Counted from the first letter of the stretch, positions 1 through 13,794 are shown. The stretch is 64,000 nt of DNA from Protula sp. h YS-2021 (GCA_949752745.1 OX457024.1:107996287-108060286); one strand, 5' to 3'. Program-made: numbers and translations. The notes: generated by a model from the letters alone, not told the origin.

Positions 1-869
1 TTTCAAGCACAAAAATGTCAAGGCCGGTTCGAAAACGAGGCCACACCTTATTTTCATACAGCGATTGATAAATGTTGTTAATAAAACACATGAACATCAG
101 GTTGTGTCGGCAGAAAACACACTTTACGTTGCATTAGCCAATGCTTGGAAAAATCTTTATTGCTCAACCGGTTGACATTACCAGCTTCCATGTGGTTTCC
201 CTAATGCTTACGTTATGATCAAGGAATGCGTCATTTGATAAAAAAAACACACTGCTCTAGCAGCTAGATGTGTTCTTTTTCTTTTGGCCTCATTATTCGT
301 GTCTTCTCTTAGAGTAAAACGGGGGAGTTTTTTTTTGACTGTTTGCTTGGATTGAATGTTTGTGTACATACACAATCCTTTGATGGCCAAGGCAGCTACC
401 TGCAGAGTTGTTGACGATGTGACATTATGCGCCAGGTTAAAAAAAAAAAAAACAAAAACAAAAAACAAAAAAAAAAAAACTTCAGCACCCTTTACGCCAG
501 TTCAAGAAATTATCTGAGAAACTTTAAAAGTTTTGGTGGAAATGACCAAGTCGGAGGTAGAGTGCGGGGTGTGTGTGTGGGGGGGGGGGGGGGGGGGGGA
601 GGTAAGGTGGGGGAGGGGGGGGCGGGGGGAGAGAAACTGGGATGGGGCTATTCAGCACCTCGTAAAAATAATTCCAGCACAGGAAGGAATGTTTTTCAGT
701 TTCGTTTGTAGGAAACATCAGTCACTTTTTAAGAGACGTCAGCACGGAATAAATTCTATTTTCTTTTGCACGTTTTTCCTGAGCGTTGAATCAATGACAT
801 AAATCTAGATTTGCTTTTTAGCATGACTGAAATCCCCTGAACAACCGGGTGCAAGAAAGTGCGTATTAT
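1..869. other. No gene seen; homopolymer-rich flank
   Basis: I see no exon or RNA gene here. The stretch holds an A-rich tract (about 439-480) and a long run of G (about 578-640). The open frames on both strands around 430-800 are low-complexity translations of these tracts and have no domain. Confidence 0.6.
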
Positions 870-2060
870 CACACAGCACCGTGACCCCAGCCACAGGCCA
901 GATCAGGCACACAGCATCACGCCCCCAACCACAGACCCGATCGGGCACACACAACCGTGTCTCCAGCCACAGGCCAGATCAGGCACACAGCATCACGCCC
1001 CCAACCACAGACCCTATCAGGCACACAGCACCGCGTCTCTAACCACAGGCCAGATCAGGCACACAGCACCGTGTCCCCAGCCACAATCCCGATCAGGCAC
1101 ACAGCACCGTGTCCCAAATCACAGGCCCGATCAGGCACACAGCACCGCGTCTCTAACCACAGGCCAGATCAGGCACACAGCACCGTGTCCCCAACCACAG
1201 GCCCGACAAGGCACACAGCACCGTGTCTCTAACCACAGGCCAGATTAGGCACACAGCAACGTGTCCCCAACCACAGGCCCGATCAGGCACACAGCATGGT
1301 GTCCCCAGTCACAGGCCAGGTCAGGTACACAGCACCACGTCCCCAACCACAGGCCGGATCAGGCACACAGCACCACGTCTCTAACCATACGTCCGATCAG
1401 GCACACATCACCGTGTCCCCAACCACAGGCCCGATCAGGCACACAACACCGTGTCTCCAACCATACGTCTGATCAGGCACACAGCACCGTGTCTCTAACC
1501 ACAGGTCAGATCAGGCACACAGCACCGTGTCTCTAACCACAGGTCAGATCAGGCACACAGCACCGTGTCTCCAACCGTACGCCCGATCAGGCACACAGCG
1601 CCGTGTCCCCAACCACAGGCTCGATCAGGCACACAGCACCGTGTCTCCAACCGTACGCCGATCAGGCACACAACACCGTGTCTCCAACCGTACGCCCGAT
1701 CAGGCACACAGCGCCGTGTCCCGAACCACAGGCTCGATCAGGCACACAGCACCGCGTCCCCAGCCACAAGCTCGATCAGGCACACAGCACCGAATTTCAC
1801 ACCATCACCCCGGTCAGGCACAGATCACTCCACCCAACATCACTCGACCAGGCACAGAGCAAAGCAGTCCACAACCGATCAGGCACAAACTACGAAATCC
1901 TACACGATCGGTCCGATCAGGCACAAACCACTGGATTCCATCCCACCGGTCCGATTAGGTACAGTCACCGGATGCCACACCACCGGTCTAATCAGGTACA
2001 GAGCACCAGATCCCAACCCACCGGTCCTACCAGGCACACAGCACCGGACACAGCACATAG
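870..2060. repeat. 38-bp minisatellite, about 30 copies
   Basis: A tandem array of roughly 38-bp units built around GATCAGGCACACAGCACC and an ACCACAGG segment. Because 38 is not a multiple of 3, all three frames of the plus strand read as 38-residue repeats (such as SGTQHRVPN), giving overlapping open frames that are artefacts. Units are fairly uniform from 870 to about 1790 and decay progressively to 2060, so homogenisation acts on the left part only. Confidence 0.95.
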
Positions 2061-4037
2061 CATTTGATCGAAAAACTTCGGCCTGACAAGGCACTGAGAC
2101 GCCATAATTCCCTGCACTAAATATTGTACGTCACCAGACGGTAGCCCATTTAAAACGAAAGGGCAAATCAGAACTCGCATTTCAGAGAAGGTTTTCAGCG
2201 GTGGAGAAAACCACTGGAGAAAAAAATACCAGTCAGTGCCAATAATATTGCCACTCTCAAAAACATTCCACAGGAGCACTTTAGTGTTGTGACTCGATGG
2301 CCTTAAGGCTTTCAGTAATGGGACGCCATTATCAAGTATATATATATATATATATAGATCCCATATGTTGTGTAACAGCACTGTGAACTAGGGCAGTGCA
2401 ACACAATAAAGGCAATTAGAAAGGAACACACCGGTGCGCTGACGAGATGATTTACTCACTCCAACGGATTGCGGAGGCGAAAAATGTACATATTTCTTAT
2501 GTATCAACATTTAGATTTAACAAGAGGATTAAAAAAAATTGAAGAATTTATTTTTTTTTTCAATGTAGTTCTTCGACCAATGACTGCGGTTCGAGAAACA
2601 GTTCACACATTTCAACCAATCACAGTCAAGCAGAGGCATAGATTTCCTGTGCTTCATTTAGCCTCCTCACATTCACTCCAGCTTATGTCTGAAGGAACGA
2701 GAACGGGACTTCAGTGCCAGTTGTTGTGATGATAACGGTCAAGAGCTTCTGGTCATGTCGTCGTGTTATCATCACCGGCTCAATAACATATACATAAGCT
2801 GCACTCCCGTTCCCATTCCAGAGCAAGGACAGCATTGACTGGTCTATTAAGGTTCCATGGTAACCGCACTCAAGCACTCCAGTTCAGTAGTTTCCGAGGC
2901 GACCCAAACGACAGCCACAAGTCCGATAACACTGGAGAATCCCGGCTCGGACGTCGGGGGGGGGGGAGAGGGGAGGGGGGCATAGAGCTTCACCCCCGCC
3001 CCCGCCCCAGTCCACCTAATTTATGTTTTTTACTGACACGAAAAGTGCAAATTTTAGTAATTTTTAAAGTATTTCAAGACAACCTACCTATTTCCCATCC
3101 ACACGCCATTACAAGATTCCAAAATCTATGATCTCGATGCAATATATTTTTAGATAAATATCCACAAACAGTACTCATGATGTACAAGGCCCTCTAGGGC
3201 ACTTAAATGCTCAATCGCAAACGAATGATTTATTGTATCAGCATATCAAGTGAGGTCTCCAGCAAGATTTTTCATGCCACTTGTCTTTGTGTTTATTCGT
3301 TGGAAGATTCCCGCCGAGAATAGTGCTAAACATGGCGTCTAAATGATCGCCAATATGTGACGTCACTGCGGGGTCAACGGTCGGAGCTCACGTACCAGGA
3401 TTGTCAAAAATACGCGACTTTCACTTTTTTCCGTGGCGCTCAGTGATTTTAAAATCACCCCAGTGCCCTCCTCGCGTGCACTTCATTCAAAAGCGTTAGT
3501 TGTTCCAAATTAAACGCTCCATGTGAAATTTCATTTCATTAACAGTGCACGCTAATGCCAATGAGAACTGTCGCTCTAGTTCATACTAGAAATAAAATTC
3601 GGCCCACTGGATTTCTCCCCATGGAGCCCGAAGGACCCTCCCCCTCCCCCCCCCCCCCCCCCCCCCCCCCAATAGAAAAAAAGTCACAACCACACCTGTC
3701 AAGATAGCGGTTACAACGACACGTGGAATATAACGGCATAATTTATCGGTCCTTGCCATGTCGTAATACCAAGGTTTTACTGTAATGAAAATAAAATACC
3801 TGGTCGCTCGGCTCCATTTAAAATATATCGGATAACCACATAATTCGGTTAACAGCGTGACTTTCTGTGGAAAATTGGCTATACAATTAGCTTGTTTCAA
3901 CTGTAGTTGGGGTCTTCGCTAGCGAGCAGTGTAACGCCTTTCAGCGTTGTTGACAGCTATTGGGTAGCGAAGGGACCACCAATAAAACAAGTCACAAGGA
4001 CAGGCGTACAATGCATTTCCGCTCCCCATCAAAAACG
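2061..4037. other. No gene seen; short TA microsatellite and C/G tracts
   Basis: Contains a (TA)n run at about 2336-2357, a G-rich then C-rich tract at 2957-3015 and a long C run at about 3643-3670. No exon with plausible splice sites or protein similarity was found. Confidence 0.5.
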
Positions 4038-4237
4038 NNNNNNNNNNNNNNNNNNNNNNNNNNNNNNNNNNNNNNNNNNNNNNNNNNNNNNNNNNNNNNN
4101 NNNNNNNNNNNNNNNNNNNNNNNNNNNNNNNNNNNNNNNNNNNNNNNNNNNNNNNNNNNNNNNNNNNNNNNNNNNNNNNNNNNNNNNNNNNNNNNNNNNN
4201 NNNNNNNNNNNNNNNNNNNNNNNNNNNNNNNNNNNNN
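4038..4237. other. Assembly gap (200 N)
   Basis: Exactly 200 undetermined bases. The round number suggests a scaffolding gap of nominal or estimated size. Open frames spanning it are meaningless. Confidence 0.99.
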
Positions 4238-4377
4238 ATCGCAAACTTGTAGCTTTTCACAAGTCATTGTGCACACACAATTCGCATAAAATGAAATGAA
4301 AAAAAAAAATCAAGTTTCCATTGACTCGAGAAGCTCGGAATTTTTTTAGCGAGCAAATTAACCTGGAGAAGAGTAAC

Positions 4378-4554
4378 AGGAGTGTGGACACAGGAATGTG
4401 GACACGGGAATGTGGACACAGGAATATGGACACAGGAATGTGGACACAGGAATATGGACACAGGAACGTGGACACAGGAATGTGGGCACTGGATGTGAAC
4501 ACAGGAATGTGGACACAGGAATGTTGACACACGAATGTGGACACAGGAATGTGA
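4378..4554. repeat. 14-bp minisatellite, about 12 copies
   Basis: Units of GTGGACACAGGAAT with a few substitutions (GAATAT, GGATGT variants). The C-P-H-S-C-V-H-I pattern of the minus-strand open frames simply reads the 14-bp unit. Confidence 0.95.
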
Positions 4555-4735
4555 ACCGAAAGTGAACCGAAAACGGAAACGGATTTGTGTTGTTTTGTGC
4601 GTCTTTTTTCACTCAACATAACTAAAATACGAACTTCAATATTACAGAATTATGACGTTTTATAACAGCCAAAGAAATGGTCTAAGTACGCAACGCTTTA
4701 AGGATCGTTACAGAAAAGCAATTTCTGATCGATTT

Positions 4736-4766
<31 letters not shown>

Positions 4767-5239
4767 TTTTTTTTTTTTGGCGGGGGGGGGGGGGGGGGAA
4801 TACTGTGGTGTGTGAAAGAAGCAGGAAGGGACTGCAAGCTAATGGCATGGTTCTTTTGTGTGACGAAACGATTGGGTTATGAGTAGCCTAAGCAAAACAT
4901 GCCAGTCAATCTGTGTTATTTTGTTCACAAAATTCGCTCCAAAAAACAAAAAAAAACAAAACAAAAACAAAAAACGCGTGGAGTTGGTGCGAAATAAATT
5001 AAAAGAGAGTAAAAGAAAAGGAAAACACGGAAAGAAAGAAGGGAAATCATGCGTCATTGAGTATTTCACTAATGGACCAACCTTGTTTTTCTTTTCTTTT
5101 TTTTCAGATGCGTGACTTTTCAATGAGATTAAACCAATGAGATTCAAGCTGGATGAGATTTCTTTTTTTCCACGCGTTCATTTGTGAAAAATTTATGTTG
5201 GAACTGACACAAAAGTGGCGGAATTTGGACGTTTTAATT
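4555..5239. other. No gene seen; microsatellites
   Basis: Holds a (TTTA)n run at about 4735-4768 directly followed by T and G homopolymers (to about 4798), and an A-rich tract at 4945-4978. No coding signal was seen. Confidence 0.5.
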
Positions 5240-5660
5240 TCGTCGTATACACGGGGGTGTGACGAGCTGCGTGACACCACGCGTGACGCAGTGTGCTTAC
5301 GTCATAGACGGCGTCATTGGGGCGGGGCTGGGGGTGTGGCGAGTGACGCGCTGGTGACGTCACACGTGACGCAGCGTGCTTACTTCATGGACGATCCGGG
5401 GCTGGTCGGGGCGAGGCGGGTGGTGTGACGTGTTAGTTGACGTCACGTGACGTAATGTGCTTACTTCAAGGACGGCGTCATCCAGGCGTTGCACGGTGGT
5501 AGTGGGGGGGGGGGGGCGTGATCGTGCCAGTTGGCAACACACGTGACGTTATGTGCTTACTTCCTGGATGGCGTCATCCGGGGGGGAGGCACGGGAGAGT
5601 GGTTAGTGACGTAATGCGTGACGTCACACGTAACGCAGTGTGCTTACTTCATGCACGGCG
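5240..5660 (-). repeat. Tandem array of an exon-end/splice-donor unit (about 81-96 bp, five copies)
   Basis: On the minus strand each unit carries a GGATGACGCCGTC-like exon end followed by GAAGTAAGCAC, a near-perfect 5' splice donor, then a CpG-rich stretch with repeated TGACGTCACG. Donor motifs lie at plus positions 5640-5647, 5553-5560, 5457-5464, 5376-5383 and 5293-5300. The first (5640-5647) is the donor of the coding exon at 5648-5743, so the array repeats the exon-intron junction into the intron. The repeated exon ends would read DDAVHE, DDAIQE, DDAVLE, RIVHE and DAVYD. Confidence 0.8.
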
Positions 5661-5743
5661 TCGTCCAGCTGCAGCTGAAGCTCCTCCAGCTCCGTTTTGG
5701 GCACCTCCTCCACCACCGCGCCGCTTTTGCTTGCATCCCCCAT
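5648..5743 (-). CDS. First coding exon, coiled-coil-like N-terminus (copy A)
   Basis: A 32-codon open stretch starts with ATG at 5743 (sense context CAAAATGG) and ends at a strong donor, GAA|GTAAGC. The product begins MGDASKSG and ends in a heptad-like, acidic segment TELEELQLQLDDAVHE. It is too short to be noticed as an ORF, but it is closely matched by a second exon at 31362-31484 with the same MGD start, an ELxxLQLQxxxxxxE end and phase 0. The family is not recognised. The next exon would lie at lower coordinates, possibly outside the window. No acceptor precedes the ATG, so this may be the transcript's first exon with a short 5' UTR. Confidence 0.55.
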
Positions 5744-8700
5744 TTTGTCTATTTTTTTTCGACGAGCGTTCGTTCGCTAATTTTTTTTTCACCACACAAG
5801 GAATTTCTCAAACACTATAAAATCTGTGTCCTGAGTACGGTTTATAAGAGTCACAATGTCGCTGGGGAGAGGAGGGGGGCAGGGGGGGGGGGCGGGTACG
5901 CTGATGGCTCCACCTGACCCAGCAGTAAATTCGTCCCCAAGCGCCCGACACGTCACTAAAATAATTGTATTTCTCCGCCAAAAAATGGCTTCCACTTGAC
6001 AACAGATGAGGGTATAAAGAGATATCACGGCGACACTTTTATCTCCGAATGCTGCTCTCACTTCTGCCTGTGTTTTTTTTTCTTCAGTTCCTTTGCCCGT
6101 TTGCAAAACGGAAGCGCTATTCACCCTCCGGGGTGGGCGAGGGGGGAGGGGGGGTAGAGGCCGCTGGGGTGTTTCCTTCAGCTTTATAAAATCACCTCAC
6201 ACTTTTTTTTGGTATTTTCAGATTATCAATAACACAACAGAAATATAATTTTTCCGTGGAGAGAGAGAGCGAGAGAGCTTGTCTCCGGCCTGTAGTCATG
6301 ATCACTCCGTATCCATGGTAACAACACCAACAAAATATAAGCTTTTCCATGAAACTCTTGATTCAATTATCCAGTTAATCTGATTCCGAACGAAGCCCTT
6401 ATCCACGGCACACCATCGCAGCGCATATTGAAAATTTCACATAAAATTTATCCCAATATTTTATCCACTGGGCTACTCATTCCTCTGCCCATCACAGTAC
6501 TAGCATTCACATATTATGATATATCACTTAGTCTTTCTTGCTTTTATTTTATTGATTCATTTTTGACACTTATTTTCTTGTTTACCACGATTCTTGTTCT
6601 ACGTGGATGCAGCATTCGTCACGACATCAACTCGAATCTGAAGAACATTTCGCATCCTTGGCTTTTCTAACTGCACGATTGCGAACCCCTTCCTGAGTGC
6701 ATATATCGGGAACGTGCCAAAAGCAGAGGGTAAGGGAAGGTGGGGGGGGGGGGGGGGCGGAGGAAGAGAAAAAAATAAGAACAAGACTGGATTTCATTTA
6801 ATTAAACATCTGGTTGTTGCCAAACACGATGGGTGACATTAGTGCGAGGAGCGGGGGTGGGTAGGTGGGTGGGGGGGGGGGGGGGAGGAGGGAGAGGGGG
6901 CAGAAATACAAACCACCCCAAGCTCACGCAACCGGCACTAGTCGTGATGCCACAAGTTTATCCGTGTTTCCCCGCAGCAAAGGAATATTTACCAGCTCCA
7001 CAGAAGAACGCAACAAGGCAGTTTTGAAAAAGACCACCAACAAAAAGAGAGCGAAAAATATCAAAAAGCACTACGTAAAAAACAGCTCACTGCTGTCGAT
7101 ATCCAAGAATAAAACGTCAAGAAAAATTCTGAAGTTTTTTTTTTTTTTTTTTTGCGCCACTGCTCTGGCACTAAAACTGAAGCACAGCGAAAGGCACTTA
7201 GGCGGCTAATAAAGGCGTTTCTATGTGACGACAGACATCGCCGCTCCACAAACAAGTTCTTTAATCAGCTGTACTTGTTTTCATGGCACAGAATATTGTC
7301 CAAAAAAAAAAAGACATCACTTGTGGAACCCACAAGCAAACTAATTTTTACCCCTATTGAAAAAAACAGTACTACTGTTCCACTTAACATCGGCTAAAAA
7401 TTGTCCCATTGTAAACACAAGGTCAGCTAGCGGTGACGTCACGCAAACTTGGAAATTTAGACGCCAGGGCTTGCTCACAGCCACAGAAAAGAATCCGAAA
7501 TCCACAACTTAGCAAATCCATTCGTATGAGCGAAAAAAAAATAAATAATAAATAACTGCTACGAGTGAGTTCGTCCAGTCCTTGCAATGAGAAAGCGGTA
7601 ATCCAAGACCACATGGGTAAATAGCCGTCGCTAGTGCAATTACAGCTAAATAATCGCAAGCAAATACCGCCATTTCATGCTGTCTTACTTACAGCAAGGA
7701 TTCCACCACTCCCCTCCTCCCTCCCCCTCTCCCTCACCCCCCCCCCCCTATTATTATATTTCGTTTCATCAATTATTCCACAACGATCTATACCACGTAT
7801 GAGTACGGGTGCCCCAGAACAAGAAACACCCACCCACGAAAGTGTGCCCTCGTTACTCCACACCAGAAGCCGTGTACTCAAAAAGTAAAAAAAAAATAAC
7901 TCCTGATTAAGTCCTCGTCTCTCTTTTGCACACCACAATTATTATCCTGTTTTGCAAGCGCGAAAAAAATATATACTATCCGCAAAGAACTAGCATGAGT
8001 GTTTACGCGGCCTTCAAGTCCATACGAATGATCTACAGGGATGATCAAATCAGTAGAAAGCAGCCTATTACTCTATTGACATATTCCCGTCACCGATGGC
8101 ATTGTTTTAGCGTCACCTCCCCCCCTCTACCCCCACCCCCACCACCCCCTCCGCATTTCATGGGAGAGTGCACGGCTCTGTGATAAAACAACAGGTTTGC
8201 TTTTCACACGCTTTGATTGCCACCCCCCTCCCCCCTACCCCACCCTTTTTCTTGGCACCAACAGCTCAGGGGTAAATACGAGAAGACAGTGTTACCGAGA
8301 AAACAAACTATCTGTCGGGGATCTCTCCCTCTACACTCGGTGAGAATACCGAGGAGGGGGGGGGGGAGAGGGTGGGGGGGGGGGTAACTCGTGTTAATGA
8401 ACGATCCTCGTTTAGTGAAAGTGCTCAAGCATTGAGGGCTACACACACTGACTGCTGTACGACACACAATGAACTTCTAACTTATTTATTAGCCTACGTC
8501 ATCTATGATTTAGTCGTCTCGATTTTACCGTATTGTGTGGACGAAATTAACACCAGGGCGTCGCTCTCCATATATTCCCCCTTTTCCTTCCCCCCTCCCC
8601 CTCCCCCACCCTGCCACAGAGGATTGAAACGGCTCTTCAATATTGAAGACCTGTCGATGGTCGTTTATATCACTGAAGCCGTGACGAACGCATGGGGAGT

Positions 8701-9079
8701 GGCTTGATGATTCGTGTGAACATCGCCAGGAGACACTTGAGAAGGAATAAAGTGGATTGGGGGTTAGCAATAAGGGGTCAGTAACCCACCATTAAAATAT
8801 GTATATTTTACGTTGCCTTACATGGCACAGAGAAGGTTTTTCATAGCAAGCAATTCCAAACCCATCGATTCCTCTAATAGTCTATTATGCAGCCAATTTT
8901 ATCCATCCTTGCTTCTGACAAACAAGGGGGGGGGGGGGGCAGCGTGGAGGGGGTGGAGGACGAAGAAGAGGAGGACTCGACTCGGCAACTTTTGACTCGT
9001 TGCAAGCATACATGTAGCCATTGACATAAACACATACATTATGAGCACTGCACCAAACACGCGGTTCCAGCAAAACTTC
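5744..9079. other. No gene seen; many G/C homopolymers
   Basis: The region upstream (on the minus strand) of the first exon at 5.7 kb. It contains numerous poly-G or poly-C tracts (about 5882-5892, 6744-6762, 6869-6886, 7739-7748, 8353-8390, 8925-8940) and a T run at 7136-7153. Open frames here are frequently proline- or glycine-rich readings of those tracts. I found no other supported exon. Confidence 0.45.
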
Positions 9080-9770
9080 CAGGAATCGGAACTGTGGCCG
9101 AACCGGCCTAGGAATCAGAATTGTGGCCGAACCGACCTAGGAATCAGAACTGTAGCCGAACTGACATAGGAATCAGAATTGTAGCCGAACTGACCGAGGC
9201 ATCAGAATTGTGGCCGAATTGACCCAGGAATCAGAATTCTGGGAGAAATGACCCAGGAATCGAAACTGTGGCCGAACCGGCCTAGGAATCAGCATTGTAG
9301 CCGAACCGACCAAGGAATCGGAATTGTAGCCGAACCGACCTAGGAATCAGAATTGTAGCCGAACCGACCTAGGGATCAGAATTGTGGCCGAAACGACCTA
9401 GGAATCAGAACTGTGGCCGAACCGACCTAGAAATCGGAATTGTAGCCGAACTGACCTAGGAATCAGAATTGTAGCCGAACTGACCTAGGAATCAGAATTG
9501 TGGCCAAATTGACCCAGGAATCGGAATTCTGGGAGAAATGACCCAGGAATCGTAACTGCGACCGCACTGACCTATGAATCAGAGTTGTAGCCGAACTGAC
9601 CTAGGAATTAGAATTGTGGCCGAAATGACCTCGGAATCTTGTGGCCGAATTGACCTACAGATTAGAATTTTCGCCGAACTAACACAGGAATTCCAATAGT
9701 GCCCAAATTCACTTTGAAATCAAAACTGCAGCCACACCGGCCAAGGGAATAGAACTGACCTAGGACTCAT
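9080..9770. repeat. 29-bp minisatellite, about 22-24 copies
   Basis: Units of about 29 bp containing GGAATCAGAATTGTAGCCGA and an ACCGACCTA segment. Copies diverge at the right end (about 9640-9770). A subset of units carries a distinctive TTCTGGGAGAAATGACCCAGG variant at about 9236 and 9527, spaced about 290 bp (ten units). That hints at a block duplication. Confidence 0.92.
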
Positions 9771-12700
9771 CACGTGAATACCGGCAGCAGTGTGATCCCG
9801 ACACAAGCACAAATTTGTTCTCAATTTCCTATTCGCTTCGCGCGTAAGGTGGTGTGCCTTTCTCTGGACCAGCGCCTTACCGTTAAATCTTTCAAGCAGC
9901 ATTTGTCCGTATGTTATCCTTATCACTTTCTTGTCATTTCTATCAATTTTAGACCCCTTGCGCACAGAAACAAAAACAGAAAACGTTTACTTCCGGTACG
10001 GTAGACAAGCTTTCCTACAACTGAAAAATCTACATTGCTTGGCTTGTTAAAATCTTAATATTATTAATCTCACTGAAATTAAAGTATCTACACACGACGT
10101 CTACTGTTGCCTTTTTTTCTCTTCAACAAAAGTGTGTTTGCATCGTCGGATTGTGATTTTTTTTTTCAACCAGACATCTGCAGACATGGCCGACTTTGAT
10201 ATGATGGACTCTTTTTAATTATTTCACCACGACATGAAATTTCATCCAAATTTCACTTAATTCACTCGTTTAAAATATGTGCAATGAGGGCTTGTATCAT
10301 ATAGCTCGACTCTGTTGATTAAATGGTTTCTCGTCTTCAACAAAAACAGCATTAAAGCAAACTGTCTAGTGGATGAACTACTACTGCCAAGACTGTGCTT
10401 CTTCACGAATCATCATCATCTTCACGAATCATCACCATCTTCACTAATCATGATCATCGTCTTCACGAATCATCATCATATTCACTATCTTCATCACTTT
10501 CCCGAATTTTTGGGAATCTTCATCATTTTTCATGATTCTTCACAAATCTTCACGAATCTTCCAGAATCTTCACCACTACAAAACGAGCTCCTCTCTTATT
10601 TCATTACAAAGTAATTTTAATGGTTTCTCCTTTGACTTATACTTGGTGGTCAATATTATAAGATGTTGTCAATTTAATTTAAAATCGCTTTGGGTTTTTT
10701 TTTTATAACTCGAAAATTCAATTTAAATGTATGACGTCGAGTATGACAATGTCACAGATCCAGAAATCGGGATCATCTCAAAATATCATTATATCCTGAC
10801 GGCATTCCGCCCCCCCCCCTCCTCCTCCCACTTCTCCTACAAAGATATGGCAGGATCCCGACGGCACAAATCCCAATATTTCACCAGGATCGCCACTGTC
10901 ATCATGTTTATTTCGGAATCTGGGTGAATATGACAAATTTCGACGTTGTATCTAGCTGGGATCCACATATTTTTTTTTCTCTGGGAAATATGTTTATGTT
11001 CATACAAAGGGTTCAGACATTTAGATATCACATCTGCTGACGGCGGTGCTCGCCAATAATGCGGTTCATCCTAATTTTGCCAGGTTATTAGACGAAAATT
11101 AGCCAGCCATTATACTTCTTATGCTATAATGACATTGTCCAGTGAATGAGGTGCTCATATTTTCATACTCGCCCTAGAACGGATCACTTGAAATCAAACT
11201 ATGCGATGAACGAACCAGTTGTAGAGCGAAGTATTCTGAGGAGCAAAAGTCTCCTTGCCGTGACCAGTCCATGAAATGAACCTCTCTGGTCAAATCGTCC
11301 AGTGAATCAACAGCTTCTTCCGTCAAAGTACACACCGAACGAACTACTTCTACTTCTACGATCTATTTTTGCAGGCAAACTTCCACGCAGTGACACTCCC
11401 CTCCTCCTCCTCCCCCACCCCTCCCCCTCTTCCCCCTTCCCCTACCTCCCCCCACCCCCTCCTCCCCACCCCTCCCCCTCCTCCCACCCCTCCCCCTGTT
11501 ATATATTCATATTTTTGCTGCTTAAGTATCAAATGTTAATAGCTTGAATTTTATCCACGTCTCTGAGGAAGCGAATCCAAACTCTTGAAATAACCGTCAC
11601 GTACGAAGCAAGGTATCACCTGTCTTGACTAAAGCAAAGACTGTTTACTAGTAGTGTATAGTCTTTGACTAAAGTACGGCCTTAAGATATTCGTGGACAG
11701 GCGGCGATATGGCGGATCCGGTATAGATCCGGTATAGATCCGAGACTAAATGGCAATTCACTGACATAGCTTTGGTTCCATTGCTGTCGGATGCTCGCAT
11801 CTAAACCCCACGGGGTAGGTAGGTAAGGGAGGTGGGGGGGGGGGGGGGGGAGTCGACTGTCTCTTTGCTACACGCCCGCAAGTACATCAATGCAGAATAA
11901 TATCCCACGTCGTCTGGAACCGGAGAGCTTCCCTCTCGGAATCAATACAATTAATTTTGTTATTTAGTGGCTAGATCTGCCAGCAATGAGTAAAATTTGA
12001 TCTGGAGACAGGAATCTGACGGGGCTTTACCTCAACGGACCGCCCAGACAGATACACAGTGCGACAGGATGTTAGAATTACCGGATCGGGCAGGCGGGGG
12101 TTGTGGGGTGGGTTGTGGCATTAACTATCAGCAAGAAAATAACCAAATAACAAGAGTAGTGTGCAAGCCCAAATATTCCCCACAGACCCCTATCAGTTAA
12201 ACACGGCCATCAATAGTTGAAATTTTCCAAGTCCAGCTGGTAAATTTTCCTTGGGCGAACCTTGCCCATTTACAATACCGATCTGTGTTTGTTCCCATAG
12301 AAGCTGCATACCACGCTTCATTAAAATACTTACAGGAGTTTTTAAGTTATCGTGTTAACAAGCTCTTGATGACAGACCGACCGACAGACCGACAGACACA
12401 CGCGGTCGATCGCATATATCCTCGCTTGTGGGGAATAAAAGATAAATCTTTCATAAACACAACATTAATTAATGATACAGAGGCGCCTCTTTCAAAATAA
12501 CGCCAACGAATTTCATTAGTAGAATATAACAGATTTTATTAAATAGACTGGCCTTTTTCTGCCTTGATTGCTAATATATTGTTTCATTAAACAGAATAAA
12601 TTGAAACAGCAGGGCGGGTGGAATGTGTGGTCGGTCGGGCAGGCAGGGTTCGACAACACCCGCCCGACCGAGCAGCTTCCAGAAATAAAGTGAATGCCAA

Positions 12701-13794
12701 ATCCTGTAATTTTTCTCGTTGCACGGAGACATGGAAGATGGGTTTTACTTCCAGCACGAGACCTCCCCCCCCCCCCCCCCCCCACCGCCATCTAGCGGCG
12801 AAGTAAGATTGATCGTCTGCCCTTTTCTCTGTCGCCGTTTTTTTCTCTCACAATACACAATTCACAAGCCACTCGAAGTAATAATCAGAAGTAACATGGG
12901 ATCATGCACACAACCCCACCTCTACTTCTCCTCTCCCCCGCCTCCCAATTCCCTCCCCCCCACCTCCCCATCCCCCCCCCCCCCATCCTCTCATCTTCAC
13001 CCTCTCGGATAAAATTCATAATAACAACTGTCGGATGAGCTCGTCCTACTGCCGTTATTAGAGAGCTGTTAGGCCAGAGAAAAACAGTCTTGTTTCTTAT
13101 CCCATTTTTTTAAACTGTCAGGCTGAACGGCCAACTTCTTTTATTTTATCGCCAAGAAAATGGACACGGCAAGAATCTTTTGAAAAATTCAGTGTCCCAG
13201 AAATTTTGTTCTTTGCAAAACACAATAATGATTCTATGAAACGTCAGTATGACATAATACTTATATCTAGTAATCTTTTCTGCCGTCCGGATATATATTT
13301 TTTATATTTGAAATTATCTGTCCACAGATATTTGTTGGGACCCTGCCGGATCACTTTTTTTTTTTTTTTTTTTTTTTAATTTGCGATTTTAGCGACCCAG
13401 CCGGATGATACGAAACAACATTGTGTGCACGGAAATATTTGTTGGAATCCCGAAGGGTCACTTTTATATTTAAGAATTGAGCGACCCAGGCGGGGAATGA
13501 AAAACAACATTGTTTTTATTCCTCGCTTTAATTAGCTTACATGATGATACTTATGAAGAGTAACAAGAAGCCTCAAATTCAACTGGCACTCCTGCTGGCG
13601 AATATTTGCCGAACACTTGTTAGAACAGCAGGCCAGGAGCCAGGGCATTTGGTGGCCACAGAAATAGTGCAAAAGTCACTGCCACCTTAGTCAGCTAAGT
13701 ACGAGGACATAGTGATCAGCTGACATTTCAACACACAACAGAATACAATGAACAACCATAAAAGCGATACAATGAACCACAGACAGCAGTCATA
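9771..13794. other. No supported gene; simple repeats and polypyrimidine tracts
   Basis: Contains a degenerate CTTCACGAATCATC repeat (about 10400-10580), C/CT-rich tracts (10809-10835, 11398-11505, 12765-12784, 12935-13005), a G tract (11833-11852), a GACAGACC microsatellite (about 12370-12400) and a T run (13348-13378). The segment at 13321-13500 holds two similar pieces of about 120 bp (ATATTTGTTGG then GCGACCCAG), a decayed duplication. No domain was recognised. Confidence 0.45.

Noticed and set aside
3907..4299. Frames across the N gap
   Set aside because: Their bodies are undetermined bases.
10170..10218. Possible tiny terminal exon (CAG|ACATGGCCGACTTTG..., reading MADFDMMDSF then stop)
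   Set aside because: Acceptor-like but only ten codons and no upstream partner; cannot be supported.
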